64,000 nt of DNA from Halanaerobium saccharolyticum subsp. saccharolyticum DSM 6643 (GTDB lineage: Bacteria; Bacillota; Halanaerobiia; Halanaerobiales; Halanaerobiaceae). Under the pieces are notes generated by a model that saw nothing but the letters and a program-made list of their open reading frames with translations, was not told the origin of the DNA and did not search any database. Both the position numbers and the translations under genes were made by a program. Shown in pieces: positions 44,190 to 54,414 of this stretch (within the stretch, counting starts at the first letter, position 1; every line of letters starts with the position of its first letter). The stretch is from NCBI RefSeq assembly GCF_000350165.1, contig NZ_CAUI01000023.1:620001-684000 (forward strand). Reading direction: 5' to 3'.

Positions 44190-46412
44190 TTAATTATATT
44201 TTTTTAGCTGCATAATTTTATAATAGAGTTGCTCAGCTTTTTTAGCCATTTCATCAATAGAATAATTTTCAGCCATTTCTCGTGCATTTTTAGCACTTTC
44301 TTCATATTTTTCTCTATTAATTAATAATTCTTCAATTTTGCTGCTCCATTTATCAATATCTGCTTCTGTTTTATAACCGTTATATCCATTATTAATTACA
44401 TCATCAATTCCACTTGATTTAAGAGCAACAACAGGATTATTGCCTGCCATAGCCTCTAATAAGACCATTCCTTGTGTTTCAGTTGTAGAAGCAAAGACAA
44501 ATAGCTCAGATGCTAGATAATATTTTGCCATCTCTCTAAAATCAACTGCACCTATTAATTCAATATAGTTCTCTAAGTTATTATTCTTAATATACTGCTC
44601 AATATTTTCTTTTTCAGAACCACTACCTATGATTATTAATTTAAAATTTAGATCACTATTTTCTTTTAATCTTTTAATTCCTTTCAGCAGAAAATATAAG
44701 TTTTTTTCTTTAGATAATCTAGAAACAGTAATTAACAAATACTTAGAATCACCAATTAGCTTTTCTCTCAGTCTATCAATTTTTTCCTGACTGCAGTTAT
44801 AATAATCAAAATCAATTCCAGTCGGCATAACTTTAATGTATCGACTAACTCCCACATTACGCAAATATTCTTTAGTTGATTCAGTTGGTGCAAAAACAGC
44901 ATCAGTCTTATTTGAAAAGCTTTTAATCAAAAAATGTGAAAGTCTATTAGCAAAAAATTTACGCATAAATAAAATATTAGGAACATAGTGAGCATATTTT
45001 TCCAGACGGGTATGATAGGTAAATGCAAGTGGTAAATTAAACTTTTCTGCCAATTTTCTTCCCTTATTACCAAGCCAGAACGGATGGTGTGCATGGACTA
45101 AATCAAAATTACCAGCTTTAAAATCTTTTTTAATCTGAGGTGAATAAATATTTGTTACAGGAAATTCTAGACCTGATTCTTCATAATGATAAATTGATTT
45201 ACAGCGTATAATATTTTCTTCGTTTTCAGTTTTTTCTTTATACTCTGGTGCAAAAATTTTAATCTCATGTCCTCTTTTTCTTAAAGCTTTTGCAAGACGC
45301 TGAATTGAAATCGGTACTCCTCCAATAACTGGAAAATAATTATTTGTAAACATTGCTATTTTTAATTTTTTATCTTCAAGCTCATTTTCTGAATAAGCAA
45401 AATCACGATAATAATCTACCTCTTTATTGATTTCTCTATGTAAAATATAGAGAATTGTTAGTCCAATAAACAATACTAATAAAATATTAATATAATTTGC
45501 GTAAAAGAAAGACTGCAGAGCTACCCAAACATTAACTAATAATTTAGAAAATGTACCCGGATTATTTTCTAAACGTTCTAAATTTACCTCAATTCCATTT
45601 TTATCTACATTAACCAACAAGTAGTGATAGAAACTGTTTTCATTCTCAAAAATTAATTCTCCTCCAGCACCACCACTAATATAATAGTTAACACCATCAA
45701 TATTTTCCTGATGATAGATTTCCAGATTTGAAGAAAAAACAGTATTAACATTGTATTCTGCAAAGATATTTTGATAAAAATTTCTCAACTTTTTTTCTTC
45801 AATGTATTTAATGCTGTCATCTATTAAATAATCCGTATCTATATTTAAAGGTGTTTTATTCATTATTACAAATTTCTTTTCATAAGCAGCCGCTTCTTTC
45901 AATTCATTTTCCAGCCACTGCTGCTGCCAGCTTAAATTAGTATTTTCAGTAGTATCTAAAAATATAAAATATGAATCATTAATTTGGAAAGAATAATAAA
46001 AAGGTCCAAAATATTTATAAAAATTTTCATTACCATCATCTTTAATTTCTTTACTGCCTATAGCAGTTAAAAATGGAAGATTCATCTTTTCTAAGGTTCT
46101 GTAAAAAACCCTATATTTACTTTCATCTCCATCTCTAAGATTATTACCTGTAGAAATTATAAAATCTACATTACCACTATTAATTTGTTCTAGAATTCTA
46201 TTATCAAATATTGTAATAGAATTTTCAATATTACCAACTACAGCAAATGTATATTCGTTTGCCTGAACATTATTTTTGATAATATCCATATTTTTTACAT
46301 TTACTGCATTAAAATCTTGAATTGTATAAGGGGCATAAATTTTATAAGTAATTAAAATTAGAATTATTAAGATAAAAATTGTTAAATAAATTTTGCTTTT
46401 ACTTTTCATCAT
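44190..46412 (-). CDS. Calcineurin-like ectodomain fused to GT4 glycosyltransferase
   Basis: A 740-residue fusion. A first membrane helix (about 8-26) is followed by about 270 residues with the layout of a calcineurin-like phosphoesterase (FAVVGNIEN, ISTGNNLRDGD, LTAIGSKEI, YISGGAGGE), but the metal-binding Asp, Asn and His residues are mostly replaced. A second membrane helix (about 303-327) leads to a cytoplasmic GT4 glycosyltransferase (IAMFTNNYFPVIGGVPISIQ, HAHHPFWLG, PTGIDFDYY, SRLSKEKN and the E-x7-E region TTETQGMVLLEAM). The GT4 part resembles diacylglycerol glucosyltransferases. The gene overlaps the flippase-like gene by 14 bp, so the two are co-translated. Confidence 0.85.
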   Translation of the reverse strand: MMKSKSKIYLTIFILIILILITYKIYAPYTIQDFNAVNVKNMDIIKNNVQANEYTFAVVGNIENSITIFDNRILEQINSGNVDFIISTGNNLRDGDESKYRVFYRTLEKMNLPFLTAIGSKEIKDDGNENFYKYFGPFYYSFQINDSYFIFLDTTENTNLSWQQQWLENELKEAAAYEKKFVIMNKTPLNIDTDYLIDDSIKYIEEKKLRNFYQNIFAEYNVNTVFSSNLEIYHQENIDGVNYYISGGAGGELIFENENSFYHYLLVNVDKNGIEVNLERLENNPGTFSKLLVNVWVALQSFFYANYINILLVLFIGLTILYILHREINKEVDYYRDFAYSENELEDKKLKIAMFTNNYFPVIGGVPISIQRLAKALRKRGHEIKIFAPEYKEKTENEENIIRCKSIYHYEESGLEFPVTNIYSPQIKKDFKAGNFDLVHAHHPFWLGNKGRKLAEKFNLPLAFTYHTRLEKYAHYVPNILFMRKFFANRLSHFLIKSFSNKTDAVFAPTESTKEYLRNVGVSRYIKVMPTGIDFDYYNCSQEKIDRLREKLIGDSKYLLITVSRLSKEKNLYFLLKGIKRLKENSDLNFKLIIIGSGSEKENIEQYIKNNNLENYIELIGAVDFREMAKYYLASELFVFASTTETQGMVLLEAMAGNNPVVALKSSGIDDVINNGYNGYKTEADIDKWSSKIEELLINREKYEESAKNAREMAENYSIDEMAKKAEQLYYKIMQLKKYN

Positions 46413-47460
46413 CTATGCCTCCCCTAATAATCAAATAGAAAAAAACAAAAACACCAATAAAAATACCGACGTATTTACTAAAAAATCTCCAATAAAATAA
46501 TAAGGGGAATAAGTCTTGTTTTTCAACAAATCCAGCAAATAGTAATGAATAGCCTCCTTCTGCAATCCCAGCAGCTCCAGGAGTAGGAGCGAAATACATA
46601 ATAAAGACAACTAGTATCTGTAGTGTCAAAATCCTTAAAAAGTTAATATCATAGCCGAGTCCCTGCAGGACTAAATATGAAAATGAAAATTCTGCTAATA
46701 AAAATAGAGTTGTACATAAAAATGATAAAATGACAAAAATCTTTTTCCCTTGAATGAAAAATGCCAGATCTTCTGAAAAAAGTTCAAGGTGCTTAAAAAT
46801 ATATAAGATTATTTTTCTAAATCTTTTTTTAGATAATAAGTGTTTAGATTTAAGAAAATAAAAAAACTTATAAATACATTTCATAATTAATCTGAGTTTG
46901 AAAATCAAAAGGTAGAACACAAAAAAATAAAGAGCTAAAAATATAGCTAGATAAATAAAAACATAATTTCCAGGAAGTAAGTTAAGCATAGATTGATTTC
47001 TAAAAATAATAAAAGGAACTGATAAAAATAGCATTGTAGCAGATAATAAAGTTCTAATTAAAACTGCAGCTGATGATTTTCCTAAGGGTACTCCTTTTTT
47101 TTGCAAAAAATATACCTGAGCAAAACCCCCACCGGTTGCAAGTGGTGTTATATTTGAAATAAAAATATTAATAAAAACTAGCTTATAAACATTCCAAAAT
47201 GAGATATCTGCATTTAAAGTTTTTAGAACAAAATATAACCTTGATCCATCCAAAATGAAATAAAAAAACAAAAGCATAATAATCGAAATTATAATTGCTT
47301 TAGGAAAAGTAAAGAATATATCTAAATTACTTCCCTGAGAATAAATTTTCCTAATATAATATAAAGATACTGCTGATATAAATATAAAAAGCCCAAAATA
47401 GAGGAGAGAATTTTTTAAATTAAAATATTTTTCTATAAAATTTTCATTTTTATCTGCCAT
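46399..47460 (-). CDS. Flippase-like membrane protein (LPG_synthase_TM family)
   Basis: A 353-residue integral membrane protein with about eight helices of the lysylphosphatidylglycerol-synthase transmembrane/UPF0104 family. Family motifs are the NITPLATGGGFAQVYFLQKKGVP segment and the late APTPGAAGIAEGGYSLLFAGF. It lacks the C-terminal aminoacyltransferase domain of MprF, so it is likely a lipid or glycolipid flippase-type partner. Coupling with the glycosyltransferase gene suggests a glycolipid made by that enzyme (inference). Confidence 0.85.
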   Translation of the reverse strand: MADKNENFIEKYFNLKNSLLYFGLFIFISAVSLYYIRKIYSQGSNLDIFFTFPKAIIISIIMLLFFYFILDGSRLYFVLKTLNADISFWNVYKLVFINIFISNITPLATGGGFAQVYFLQKKGVPLGKSSAAVLIRTLLSATMLFLSVPFIIFRNQSMLNLLPGNYVFIYLAIFLALYFFVFYLLIFKLRLIMKCIYKFFYFLKSKHLLSKKRFRKIILYIFKHLELFSEDLAFFIQGKKIFVILSFLCTTLFLLAEFSFSYLVLQGLGYDINFLRILTLQILVVFIMYFAPTPGAAGIAEGGYSLLFAGFVEKQDLFPLLFYWRFFSKYVGIFIGVFVFFYLIIRGGIDDEK

Positions 47461-47566
47461 AAAATCCTCCCTTTCTTAGTTTAATAGTCTTATATATCAA
47501 TTATATTATACTTGAGAAAAAATGTAAAAATAGAATTTATTTTAATTAACTCTTAATTTTTTTAAC

Positions 47567-49978
47567 TTAACTTAATTTAATAGTAATTTTATTCACAGTA
47601 ACTGGAACTTTAAATTCCAAACTGTTATTAAAATAATTAAATTTAGTTAATTTGCTGTTATCAACATCAATATTTAGAGGTTCTTTTGTTAAATTATTAA
47701 AAATTAGTTTATAGTCTTTAAACTCCTGTTGATAATTATCTTGGATGCTATTGATCTTAAATATTATTTGATTGTCAGTATATTTGTAATCAAATTTAGT
47801 GATATTATATATTCCATTTTGATAATCATAAGAAATACCATCATCATCATAAAGTTCATAACTACCGGAATTATTGACTTCAGATAAAAATATATTTAAT
47901 TCCAGAGATTCAATTTCTTTTTCACCAATATAATTCAGTTTTTCATTTAAGGGAACAATACTTCCTGCTTTAATTAAAATTGGCATAGTAGCTAAAGGTG
48001 CATCTATAATAATGTGTTTTTTACCATGATAAATTTCTTTTGTCCAAAAATCAAACCACTTACCTTCAGGCAAGTAGATCATTCTTTTATCTTTATCGGG
48101 CTGATAAACTGGTGCTATCATTATACTATCTCCAAACATAAACTGATCTGATAGGTTCTGACATTCTTCATCTTCTGGAAATTCCATAATTAAAGGTCTC
48201 ATAACAGGAATTCCTGTTTTAGATGCCTGATAAAAAAGATTATAAAGATGTGTTATAAATTTATATCTTAATTCGATATATTTTTTTATTATTTTTTCGT
48301 ATTTTTTTCCAAAAGACCAGGGTTCTTGAGAAATTGCTCTAACCTCACAGTGATTTCTAAAAAAAGGAGAAAAAGCTCCAAGTTGAGTCCAACGGCATAA
48401 AAGTTCACCATTACTATTACCGGTAAAACCGCCAACATCTGTCCCACAAAAACTTATACCTGACATTCCCATATTCATCAGCATTGGCATTGCCAATTTA
48501 AGATTATCCCAAAAACTTCGGTTATCTCCCGTCCAGACTGCAGAATAACGTTGAATACCAGCAAAACCTGCTCTGGTTAAAACAAATGGTCTTTCATTAT
48601 CTAGACTTTCTTTTAATCCTTTATAAGTAGCTTGATCCTCTAGGAGTCCATATAAATTATGAAAACGGCGGTGAGTTCCGGAATCACCATCATTTTGATG
48701 CATCACAGCAAGATCCATAGTGTCCTCTTCGTTAAAAACAGCCGGTTCATTCATATCATTCCAAATTCCTTTAACTCCAAGCTCTACAAAATCTTGCTGC
48801 AATCCTGACCACCAGTTTCTTACTTTTGCTTGAGTAAAGTCAGGAAAAGCACAATTACCAGGCCAGACTTTATCTATAAATACTTTACCATCAAGATATT
48901 TGCAAAAATAATCATTTTCCATTCCCTCTTGATAAAGTTTATATTCAGGATCTTTTTTAATACCAGGATCTATAATTGTAACTGCTTTAATCCCCTCTTT
49001 GCCCATTTTGGAAATCATGGCGGCAGGATCAGGAAAACGATCTTCATTCCAGGTGTAAATTTTATATTGGTCCATGTAATGAATATCAAAATGAAAAGCA
49101 TCACAGGGTATTTCTTTATCTCTAAATTTTTTAACAAGCTCAGCAACTTTTGCCTGTGGATAATAACTGTAGCGTGATTGATGATAACCCAGGGACCATT
49201 TTGGAGCTAAAGGCATAGTTCCTGTAATTTTAGAATATTTGCTGATTACTTCTTTTAATGAAGGGCCATTAAAGAAATAATAATCCAGAACTCCACCTTC
49301 AGCCCAGAAAGAATAATAGGGCTGACCTTCACTACCAAGATCAAAGTATGTTCTATATGAGTTATCAAAATATATCCCATAACTATTGTTTTGATTAAAA
49401 CTTATCAAAAATGGAATTGATTGGTACAAAGGATCAGTATCACTAACATGGGGGACAAATGTATCGTGATTCCACATCTCATAAAGTCTACCTTTTTTAT
49501 CAAGCCAACCGGTTTTTTCACCAAGTCCGTAAAACCTTTCGTTATTTTTAAATGACTTCCAGGCTCTAAGCTTCTTTTTTTTCCAACCTAAAGAATATTT
49601 GCTGTAATCTTGATGAATTAATTTTCCTTCTTTATTAAAAACTTGGAGAAAAAATTTTTCTTTTTCAATCTTAATTACTAATTTTTCTGTTTTTATAATT
49701 AATTCTTTGTTATTTTCTTCAAATTTAAAATCATTATAACTTAAATTATGATCAATAACTGCCTCTGTACTTTTGTAATTAAACTGCTGCTTTGAATTTG
49801 CCATAATAATTCTAAAAATATCAGCGGTTAAAAATCGAATTACTAAGCTGGCGTTTTTAAAGTTAAATCTGATTTGATTATCCTCAATTTTGTAATTTAA
49901 AATTCCACTTAATTTATGATAATCTATACTGTCATCTCTGCTGCTTTTACCCTGTAATAAAGTTTCACTATTATCCAT
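47567..49978 (-). CDS. Alpha-glucosidase/alpha-xylosidase, GH31
   Basis: An 803-residue GH31 enzyme. The N-terminal galactose-mutarotase-like domain (about 20-230) is followed by the catalytic barrel with DAFHFDIHYMD, the nucleophile Asp in GIWNDMNEPAVF, and the acid/base Asp in AVWTGDNRSFWDNL, then the proximal and distal beta domains. There is no signal peptide, so it probably acts on intracellular alpha-glucosides. The start at 49978 has GAGGAGGAG 7 nt upstream; an earlier in-frame ATG at 50026 has no site. Together with the GH36 gene it suggests use of plant-type alpha-glycosides. Confidence 0.94.
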   Translation of the reverse strand: MDNSETLLQGKSSRDDSIDYHKLSGILNYKIEDNQIRFNFKNASLVIRFLTADIFRIIMANSKQQFNYKSTEAVIDHNLSYNDFKFEENNKELIIKTEKLVIKIEKEKFFLQVFNKEGKLIHQDYSKYSLGWKKKKLRAWKSFKNNERFYGLGEKTGWLDKKGRLYEMWNHDTFVPHVSDTDPLYQSIPFLISFNQNNSYGIYFDNSYRTYFDLGSEGQPYYSFWAEGGVLDYYFFNGPSLKEVISKYSKITGTMPLAPKWSLGYHQSRYSYYPQAKVAELVKKFRDKEIPCDAFHFDIHYMDQYKIYTWNEDRFPDPAAMISKMGKEGIKAVTIIDPGIKKDPEYKLYQEGMENDYFCKYLDGKVFIDKVWPGNCAFPDFTQAKVRNWWSGLQQDFVELGVKGIWNDMNEPAVFNEEDTMDLAVMHQNDGDSGTHRRFHNLYGLLEDQATYKGLKESLDNERPFVLTRAGFAGIQRYSAVWTGDNRSFWDNLKLAMPMLMNMGMSGISFCGTDVGGFTGNSNGELLCRWTQLGAFSPFFRNHCEVRAISQEPWSFGKKYEKIIKKYIELRYKFITHLYNLFYQASKTGIPVMRPLIMEFPEDEECQNLSDQFMFGDSIMIAPVYQPDKDKRMIYLPEGKWFDFWTKEIYHGKKHIIIDAPLATMPILIKAGSIVPLNEKLNYIGEKEIESLELNIFLSEVNNSGSYELYDDDGISYDYQNGIYNITKFDYKYTDNQIIFKINSIQDNYQQEFKDYKLIFNNLTKEPLNIDVDNSKLTKFNYFNNSLEFKVPVTVNKITIKLS

Positions 49979-50188
49979 AAAAATCTCCTCCTCAAGTTTT
50001 AAGTATCTATAAAACTTTTTGAACAAAAAATTGCCTCCATCTAAAAATTTATTTTATATTTAATATATATTCACATCTTAATACACTATTTTTAGATTTT
50101 CAAGTTTTTGGAATGGCTTATATTTTTGTAATATTTACTTTTAATCTGATATAATCATAGTTAATAGTCGAATAAGGAGGAAAACGTT

Positions 50189-51478
50189 TTGAATAATAAT
50201 ATAAAGAGAGTTTTACAAGATAGTGAAAAAATTATATTGTTCAAAAAGATTAAAGAAGATAAATTAATTTCAAAGTTAAAAAAATATTATTTTGAAAATG
50301 AAAATTCTAGCTTAAATTTGAGTGGAATCATTTATGAATTAATTGAACTAAGTATTAAAGAAGGTTTAAGCGGTGATCTCTGGCATAATTATCTTAAAAT
50401 TAAGCTGGCTGCAGCTGAAAATATTTTTGCTTTAAATGCTGAAAGGAATTTAATGAATAAAAAAAGTAGTCTTTATCAAATTGCATTAAATGATGTTAAA
50501 ATTATTAATATGTTATTTTCTTACTCTTTTCAAGATATTATCCAACCTTTAAACCACAATGGCATCAAAAATTTAAGAGAGTTTAAACTTACTGAATCAG
50601 AATTAAATACTTATAATTCAAAAAAATATTCTAAGTTATTTAAAAATAGAACTGCTCAAGCTAATTTAGATAATCTAATTAAATTTTATCAAAATCATGG
50701 CGCTGGTATTTTAAATCAAAGCCGGGCGTTTTATTGGCAGCAGAATAATTTAAAAACAGTTAATAATCCAGATTCAATTAGCTTTAACCAATTAATCTCC
50801 TATCAAAAAGAAAAAAATAGACTAATAGAAAATACTGAAAGTTTTTTAGATGGTTATCAGGCACATAATGTACTTTTATATGGAGATAGTGGAACTGGTA
50901 AATCATCTTCAGTTAAAGCACTTTTAAATAAATATTATAAAGAAGGCTTACGCTTAGTTGAAATTAATAGTTCTCAAATCAAAGAGCTACCAGCTATTTT
51001 AGATTATTTAAATAGACGTGGACTTTATTTTATTATTTTTATGGATGATCTTTCTTTTGAAGAATTTGAAACTGAATATAAATACTTAAAAGCAGTTATG
51101 GAAGGTGGAGTAGAATCAAAACCTGCAAATGTTCTTTTCTATGCGACTAGTAACCGCCGTCATCTGGTTAGGGAGAAATGGCAGGATAGAGAATCTGAAG
51201 TCCATGAAAATGACATATTAAATGAAAAATTGTCACTTTCTGAAAGATTTGGTTTAACTTTAATGTTTAACAATCCATCTCAAACAGAATATTTAAAGAT
51301 AGTCAAAGAATTAGCAATCAGTGAAGGTTTAGAAATCAAAGAGGCAAAACTTAAATCTAAGGCTTTACAGTGGAGTAAGTGGAATAATGGACGTTCAGGC
51401 CGTTCCGCAAGACAGTTTGTTAATCAAATATTAAAAGAAAAACAAATCAAACGAAGAACAAATCAATCGCAAAAATAA
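50189..51478 (+). CDS. DUF815 AAA-type ATPase
   Basis: A 429-residue protein. A variable N-terminal half (1-205) leads to a P-loop ATPase of the DUF815 family: Walker A LLYGDSGTGKSSSVKA, Walker B IIFMDDLSFEE, then sensor-type FYATSNRRHLVREKW and ERFGLTLMFNNPSQTEYL. The cellular role of this family is unknown. The TTG start follows AGGAGG by 8 nt. It is divergent from the GH31 gene and is followed 70 bp later by a small membrane-protein gene. Confidence 0.85.
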   Translation: MNNNIKRVLQDSEKIILFKKIKEDKLISKLKKYYFENENSSLNLSGIIYELIELSIKEGLSGDLWHNYLKIKLAAAENIFALNAERNLMNKKSSLYQIALNDVKIINMLFSYSFQDIIQPLNHNGIKNLREFKLTESELNTYNSKKYSKLFKNRTAQANLDNLIKFYQNHGAGILNQSRAFYWQQNNLKTVNNPDSISFNQLISYQKEKNRLIENTESFLDGYQAHNVLLYGDSGTGKSSSVKALLNKYYKEGLRLVEINSSQIKELPAILDYLNRRGLYFIIFMDDLSFEEFETEYKYLKAVMEGGVESKPANVLFYATSNRRHLVREKWQDRESEVHENDILNEKLSLSERFGLTLMFNNPSQTEYLKIVKELAISEGLEIKEAKLKSKALQWSKWNNGRSGRSARQFVNQILKEKQIKRRTNQSQK

Positions 51479-51548
51479 ATCAAACGAAAAAATAAATCAT
51501 AAAATATTGTATCCAGCATAATATTTATAGATGAGGTGAAAAACATAA

Positions 51549-51974
51549 ATGCTTTATAATCAGGATCTTTATTATCTAAATTTGGGCAGAAAAGCAACTC
51601 TCATTTCAATTATTGGTTTTGTAATAGGAATTATTTTTGCATTTTCACTTTCTCTTTCAAAAATAGCAATTTTATTTACAGCTCTAATATTTTCTTACAT
51701 AGCTCTTTCATCTTTTTGGGGAGCTCATAATTTAGCTAAATGGTTTAAAAAATATCGTTACAGAATGCCTCAATATTTATGGTATTTTCTAAATATATTT
51801 GTATATTTAGCAGGTATTATAATTGGTTTAATTGGATATGGTTTTATCGAACACTTTTTGTTAGTTTTGGCTATTGATCAGCAGAAAGAAAATATCGGTT
51901 TAATTTCAGCTCAAATTATTTTAATACCATATTTTGGTTCTAAATATGCAGAAAAAATTAATTATCATTCCTAA
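51549..51974 (+). CDS. Small membrane protein of unknown function
   Basis: A 141-residue hydrophobic protein with four probable helices (about 18-36, 37-55, 77-97 and 112-130). I do not recognise the family. The ATG has a GAGGTGA site about 10 nt upstream, and the gene follows the DUF815 ATPase in the same direction, so the two may form an operon. Confidence 0.65.
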   Translation: MLYNQDLYYLNLGRKATLISIIGFVIGIIFAFSLSLSKIAILFTALIFSYIALSSFWGAHNLAKWFKKYRYRMPQYLWYFLNIFVYLAGIIIGLIGYGFIEHFLLVLAIDQQKENIGLISAQIILIPYFGSKYAEKINYHS

Positions 51975-52041
51975 GTTGAAATTTTAGACTTTAAATGTAC
52001 GATTAATTATAGTATGCCTGACATAAATATTTGCCAACAGA

Positions 52042-52072
52042 AGAAAAGGCCACTGGAGAATATCCAGTAGCC
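52042..52072 (-). terminator. Terminator of ADP-ribosylglycohydrolase/prs operon
   Basis: AAGGCxACTGGA pairs with TCCAGTxGCCTT, and on the minus strand it is followed by TTTCTTCT. It lies 43 bp past the operon end and may also act on the plus-strand gene. Confidence 0.75.
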
Positions 52073-52114
52073 TTACATTTACAAGAACTTTTACCAACCC
52101 ATTCCTAAAGAAAA

Positions 52115-53089
52115 CTAATTATTTCCCTGCTGCTTAATTTTATATAATTTTTCAGCAATATCTTTAAGTAATGGATAATGAACTAATTTGTCAATCCATT
52201 TCTCTGGTATTGAATTGAAACCATAATATGAACCAGCCAACTGACCAGTAACTGCTGCTACAGTGTCTGCATCATCACCAAGATTAGCAGCTAATAATAC
52301 TGCTTCATCAAAAGAATCAGTATTTAAAAATGACCAGAGACTGGCTTCTAAAGTATGTATTACAAAACCGGTGGACTTAATTTCATCCCTATGTTTTTCA
52401 AAAGAGCCATTTATTGCGCCAAGAACTTCATCATTTAAATTTATATCTAAAGCTGTTTCTTTGATAACTTTAATTTTAAAAGCTTCAACTTTAAATCTTG
52501 AATTAATAAATTGCTGTATTAAAGCACCTAAATATCTACAACTATCTATGGCCATTTGATTGTTATGAGTTGTTAAAGAACTTTTCCCAGAATATTTAAC
52601 AGCCTCTTTAAAATCATTTCTGTAATAAATTGGTACTGGAGCTAATCTCATTAAAGATCCATTCCCAGCCGCTCTTTCTCTGGCCGGTGGAAGTTCCCCA
52701 TTTTTCTCATAATGTTCAAGAGAATTTGCTGTAATATTCCCAATATCAAAACAGTTTCCAGTTGAACTTAAATAACCTTCTTTATACCATTTGATATACC
52801 TCTGCAGCTGATCTTCTAAATTAAAATCTTTTTCAGTCAAACTTTCTGCAAGGCAGAGTGCCATTGAACTATCATCAGTCCAATAACCAGCATCTAAACC
52901 ATGTGGCCCACCTGCCCTCATATCAGTTAACTTTTCAAAAGTATCTCTTGCTTTAAATTCAACGGCAGCTCCTAAGGCATCTCCAATAATTAATCCAAAA
53001 AAAACGCCAAATGCATTATTTTTTATTTCTTTTTCTATTTTTTTCATAAGTTTTTTATTATCAGAAAAATTTTTATGCACTTTACTCAC
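52115..53089 (-). CDS. ADP-ribosylglycohydrolase family protein
   Basis: A 324-residue DraG/ARH-fold enzyme that removes ADP-ribose from proteins, RNA or small molecules. The metal-site motifs are GLIIGDALGAAVEF, YWTDDSSMALCLAESL (the Thr-Asp-Asp of the first metal site), AAGNGSLMRLAPVPI, LTTHNNQMAIDSCR and AANLGDDADTVAAVTGQLAG (second Asp cluster). It starts 3 bp after the PRPP synthetase stop, so they are co-transcribed. The substrate is unknown; release of ADP-ribose that feeds ribose-phosphate use would fit its partner. Confidence 0.9.
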   Translation of the reverse strand: MSKVHKNFSDNKKLMKKIEKEIKNNAFGVFFGLIIGDALGAAVEFKARDTFEKLTDMRAGGPHGLDAGYWTDDSSMALCLAESLTEKDFNLEDQLQRYIKWYKEGYLSSTGNCFDIGNITANSLEHYEKNGELPPARERAAGNGSLMRLAPVPIYYRNDFKEAVKYSGKSSLTTHNNQMAIDSCRYLGALIQQFINSRFKVEAFKIKVIKETALDINLNDEVLGAINGSFEKHRDEIKSTGFVIHTLEASLWSFLNTDSFDEAVLLAANLGDDADTVAAVTGQLAGSYYGFNSIPEKWIDKLVHYPLLKDIAEKLYKIKQQGNN

Positions 53090-53092
53090 CTT

Positions 53093-54244
53093 TTATTTAC
53101 CTACAATACTTTTAATTTTATTTGTTGAGTCTAAAATTGGACTTACTGAATCATCATAATTTACAGTATCAATAAGTAGTGAAATTAATTTAGACATATC
53201 AACTTCTTCAAACCATTCAGCATCTTTAAATTTCTGAGGTACATAAGTTAAATTAGTAGAGAATAATTTTTTAATATACCCTTCTTCATAGTATTTATTC
53301 ATTTTTTCAATTCCATTTGTAAAGAAAGTAAATGAAACTGCAACATAAATATTTCTTGCATTTTTCTTTTTTAATTCTTTAGCAATATCAAAAACAGATC
53401 CACCAGAAGCAATCATATCATCAACAATTAAAATATCTTTGCCCTCTACTTCTGCTCCCATATATTCATGCTGAATAATTGGGTTTCTACCATCGATAAT
53501 CTTTTTGTAATCTCTTCGCTTATAGAATAAACCAACATCAAGTCCTAAAACACTTGCATAATAAATTGCTCTATCCATAGCACCTGTATCAGGAGAAATT
53601 ACCATCATTTCATCTTTATCAAAACAAATTTCTGCATCTACTTTATTCATTGCTTTAATAATTTGATAGGTGGAATATAGACTTTCAAAACCAGTTTGCG
53701 GAATAGCATTTTGAACTCTTGTTTCATGAGCATCAAAAGTAAAAATATTTTCAACACCTAAATTTTCTAACTCCTGTAAAGCCATAGCACAATCTAAAGA
53801 TTCCCGGCTATTTCTTTTATCCTGACGGCTTTCATATAGCAGCGGCATGATAATATGAATTCTTCTGGCTTTTCCAGCAATAGCCGAAATTAAACGCTTG
53901 ATATCCTGAAAATGGTCATCAGGACTCATTCTATTTTCGTGTCCAAACATATTATAAGTAACACTATAGTTACCTATATCTGCTAAAATATAAATATCTT
54001 TACCTCTAATTGTTTCTTTAAGAGATCCTTTAGCCTCTCCATTAGCAAAACGAACTATCTCACTATCAATGACATATGTATCTTTGATCTCTTCTAAATG
54101 ATATTCGCTGCAGCTGTTAGCAAACTCTTCTTTTCTTCGCTCAACAATGTAATCATCAACTTTTTGCCCCAGCTCTTTACAGCTTTCGTGGACAATAATC
54201 CCCAGTTGTCCAAATGGTATCTTAGTTATTGTTTTGTCTTCCAC
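53093..54244 (-). CDS. Ribose-phosphate pyrophosphokinase, long form
   Basis: A 383-residue PRPP synthetase-like protein, about 70 residues longer than the usual enzyme. The extra length is mainly N-terminal and near the end. Features: RFANGEAKGSLKETIRGKDIYILADIG, IIMPLLYESRQDKRNSRESLDCAMALQELE, the catalytic-loop region ENIFTFDAHET, PDTGAMDRAIYYA and the PRPP loop DILIVDDMIASGGSVFDIA. The flexible-loop KRR is in FYKRRDYKK. It lies directly before an ADP-ribosylglycohydrolase gene. A housekeeping or NAD-salvage role are both possible. Confidence 0.88.
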   Translation of the reverse strand: MEDKTITKIPFGQLGIIVHESCKELGQKVDDYIVERRKEEFANSCSEYHLEEIKDTYVIDSEIVRFANGEAKGSLKETIRGKDIYILADIGNYSVTYNMFGHENRMSPDDHFQDIKRLISAIAGKARRIHIIMPLLYESRQDKRNSRESLDCAMALQELENLGVENIFTFDAHETRVQNAIPQTGFESLYSTYQIIKAMNKVDAEICFDKDEMMVISPDTGAMDRAIYYASVLGLDVGLFYKRRDYKKIIDGRNPIIQHEYMGAEVEGKDILIVDDMIASGGSVFDIAKELKKKNARNIYVAVSFTFFTNGIEKMNKYYEEGYIKKLFSTNLTYVPQKFKDAEWFEEVDMSKLISLLIDTVNYDDSVSPILDSTNKIKSIVGK

Positions 54245-54414
54245 TTTTAATATAGCACCTCATTTGTATATTATTTTTCTTCCACTAATATAATTTCAAG
54301 ATTTAAATACAAATCCCTTTATATATTACAAAATAAAAGAAAGTTTATATATTTTTTATATTCTTACATTGACATTTTGTTCCAATTGCAAACCAATTAA
54401 CTTATATTATTAAC

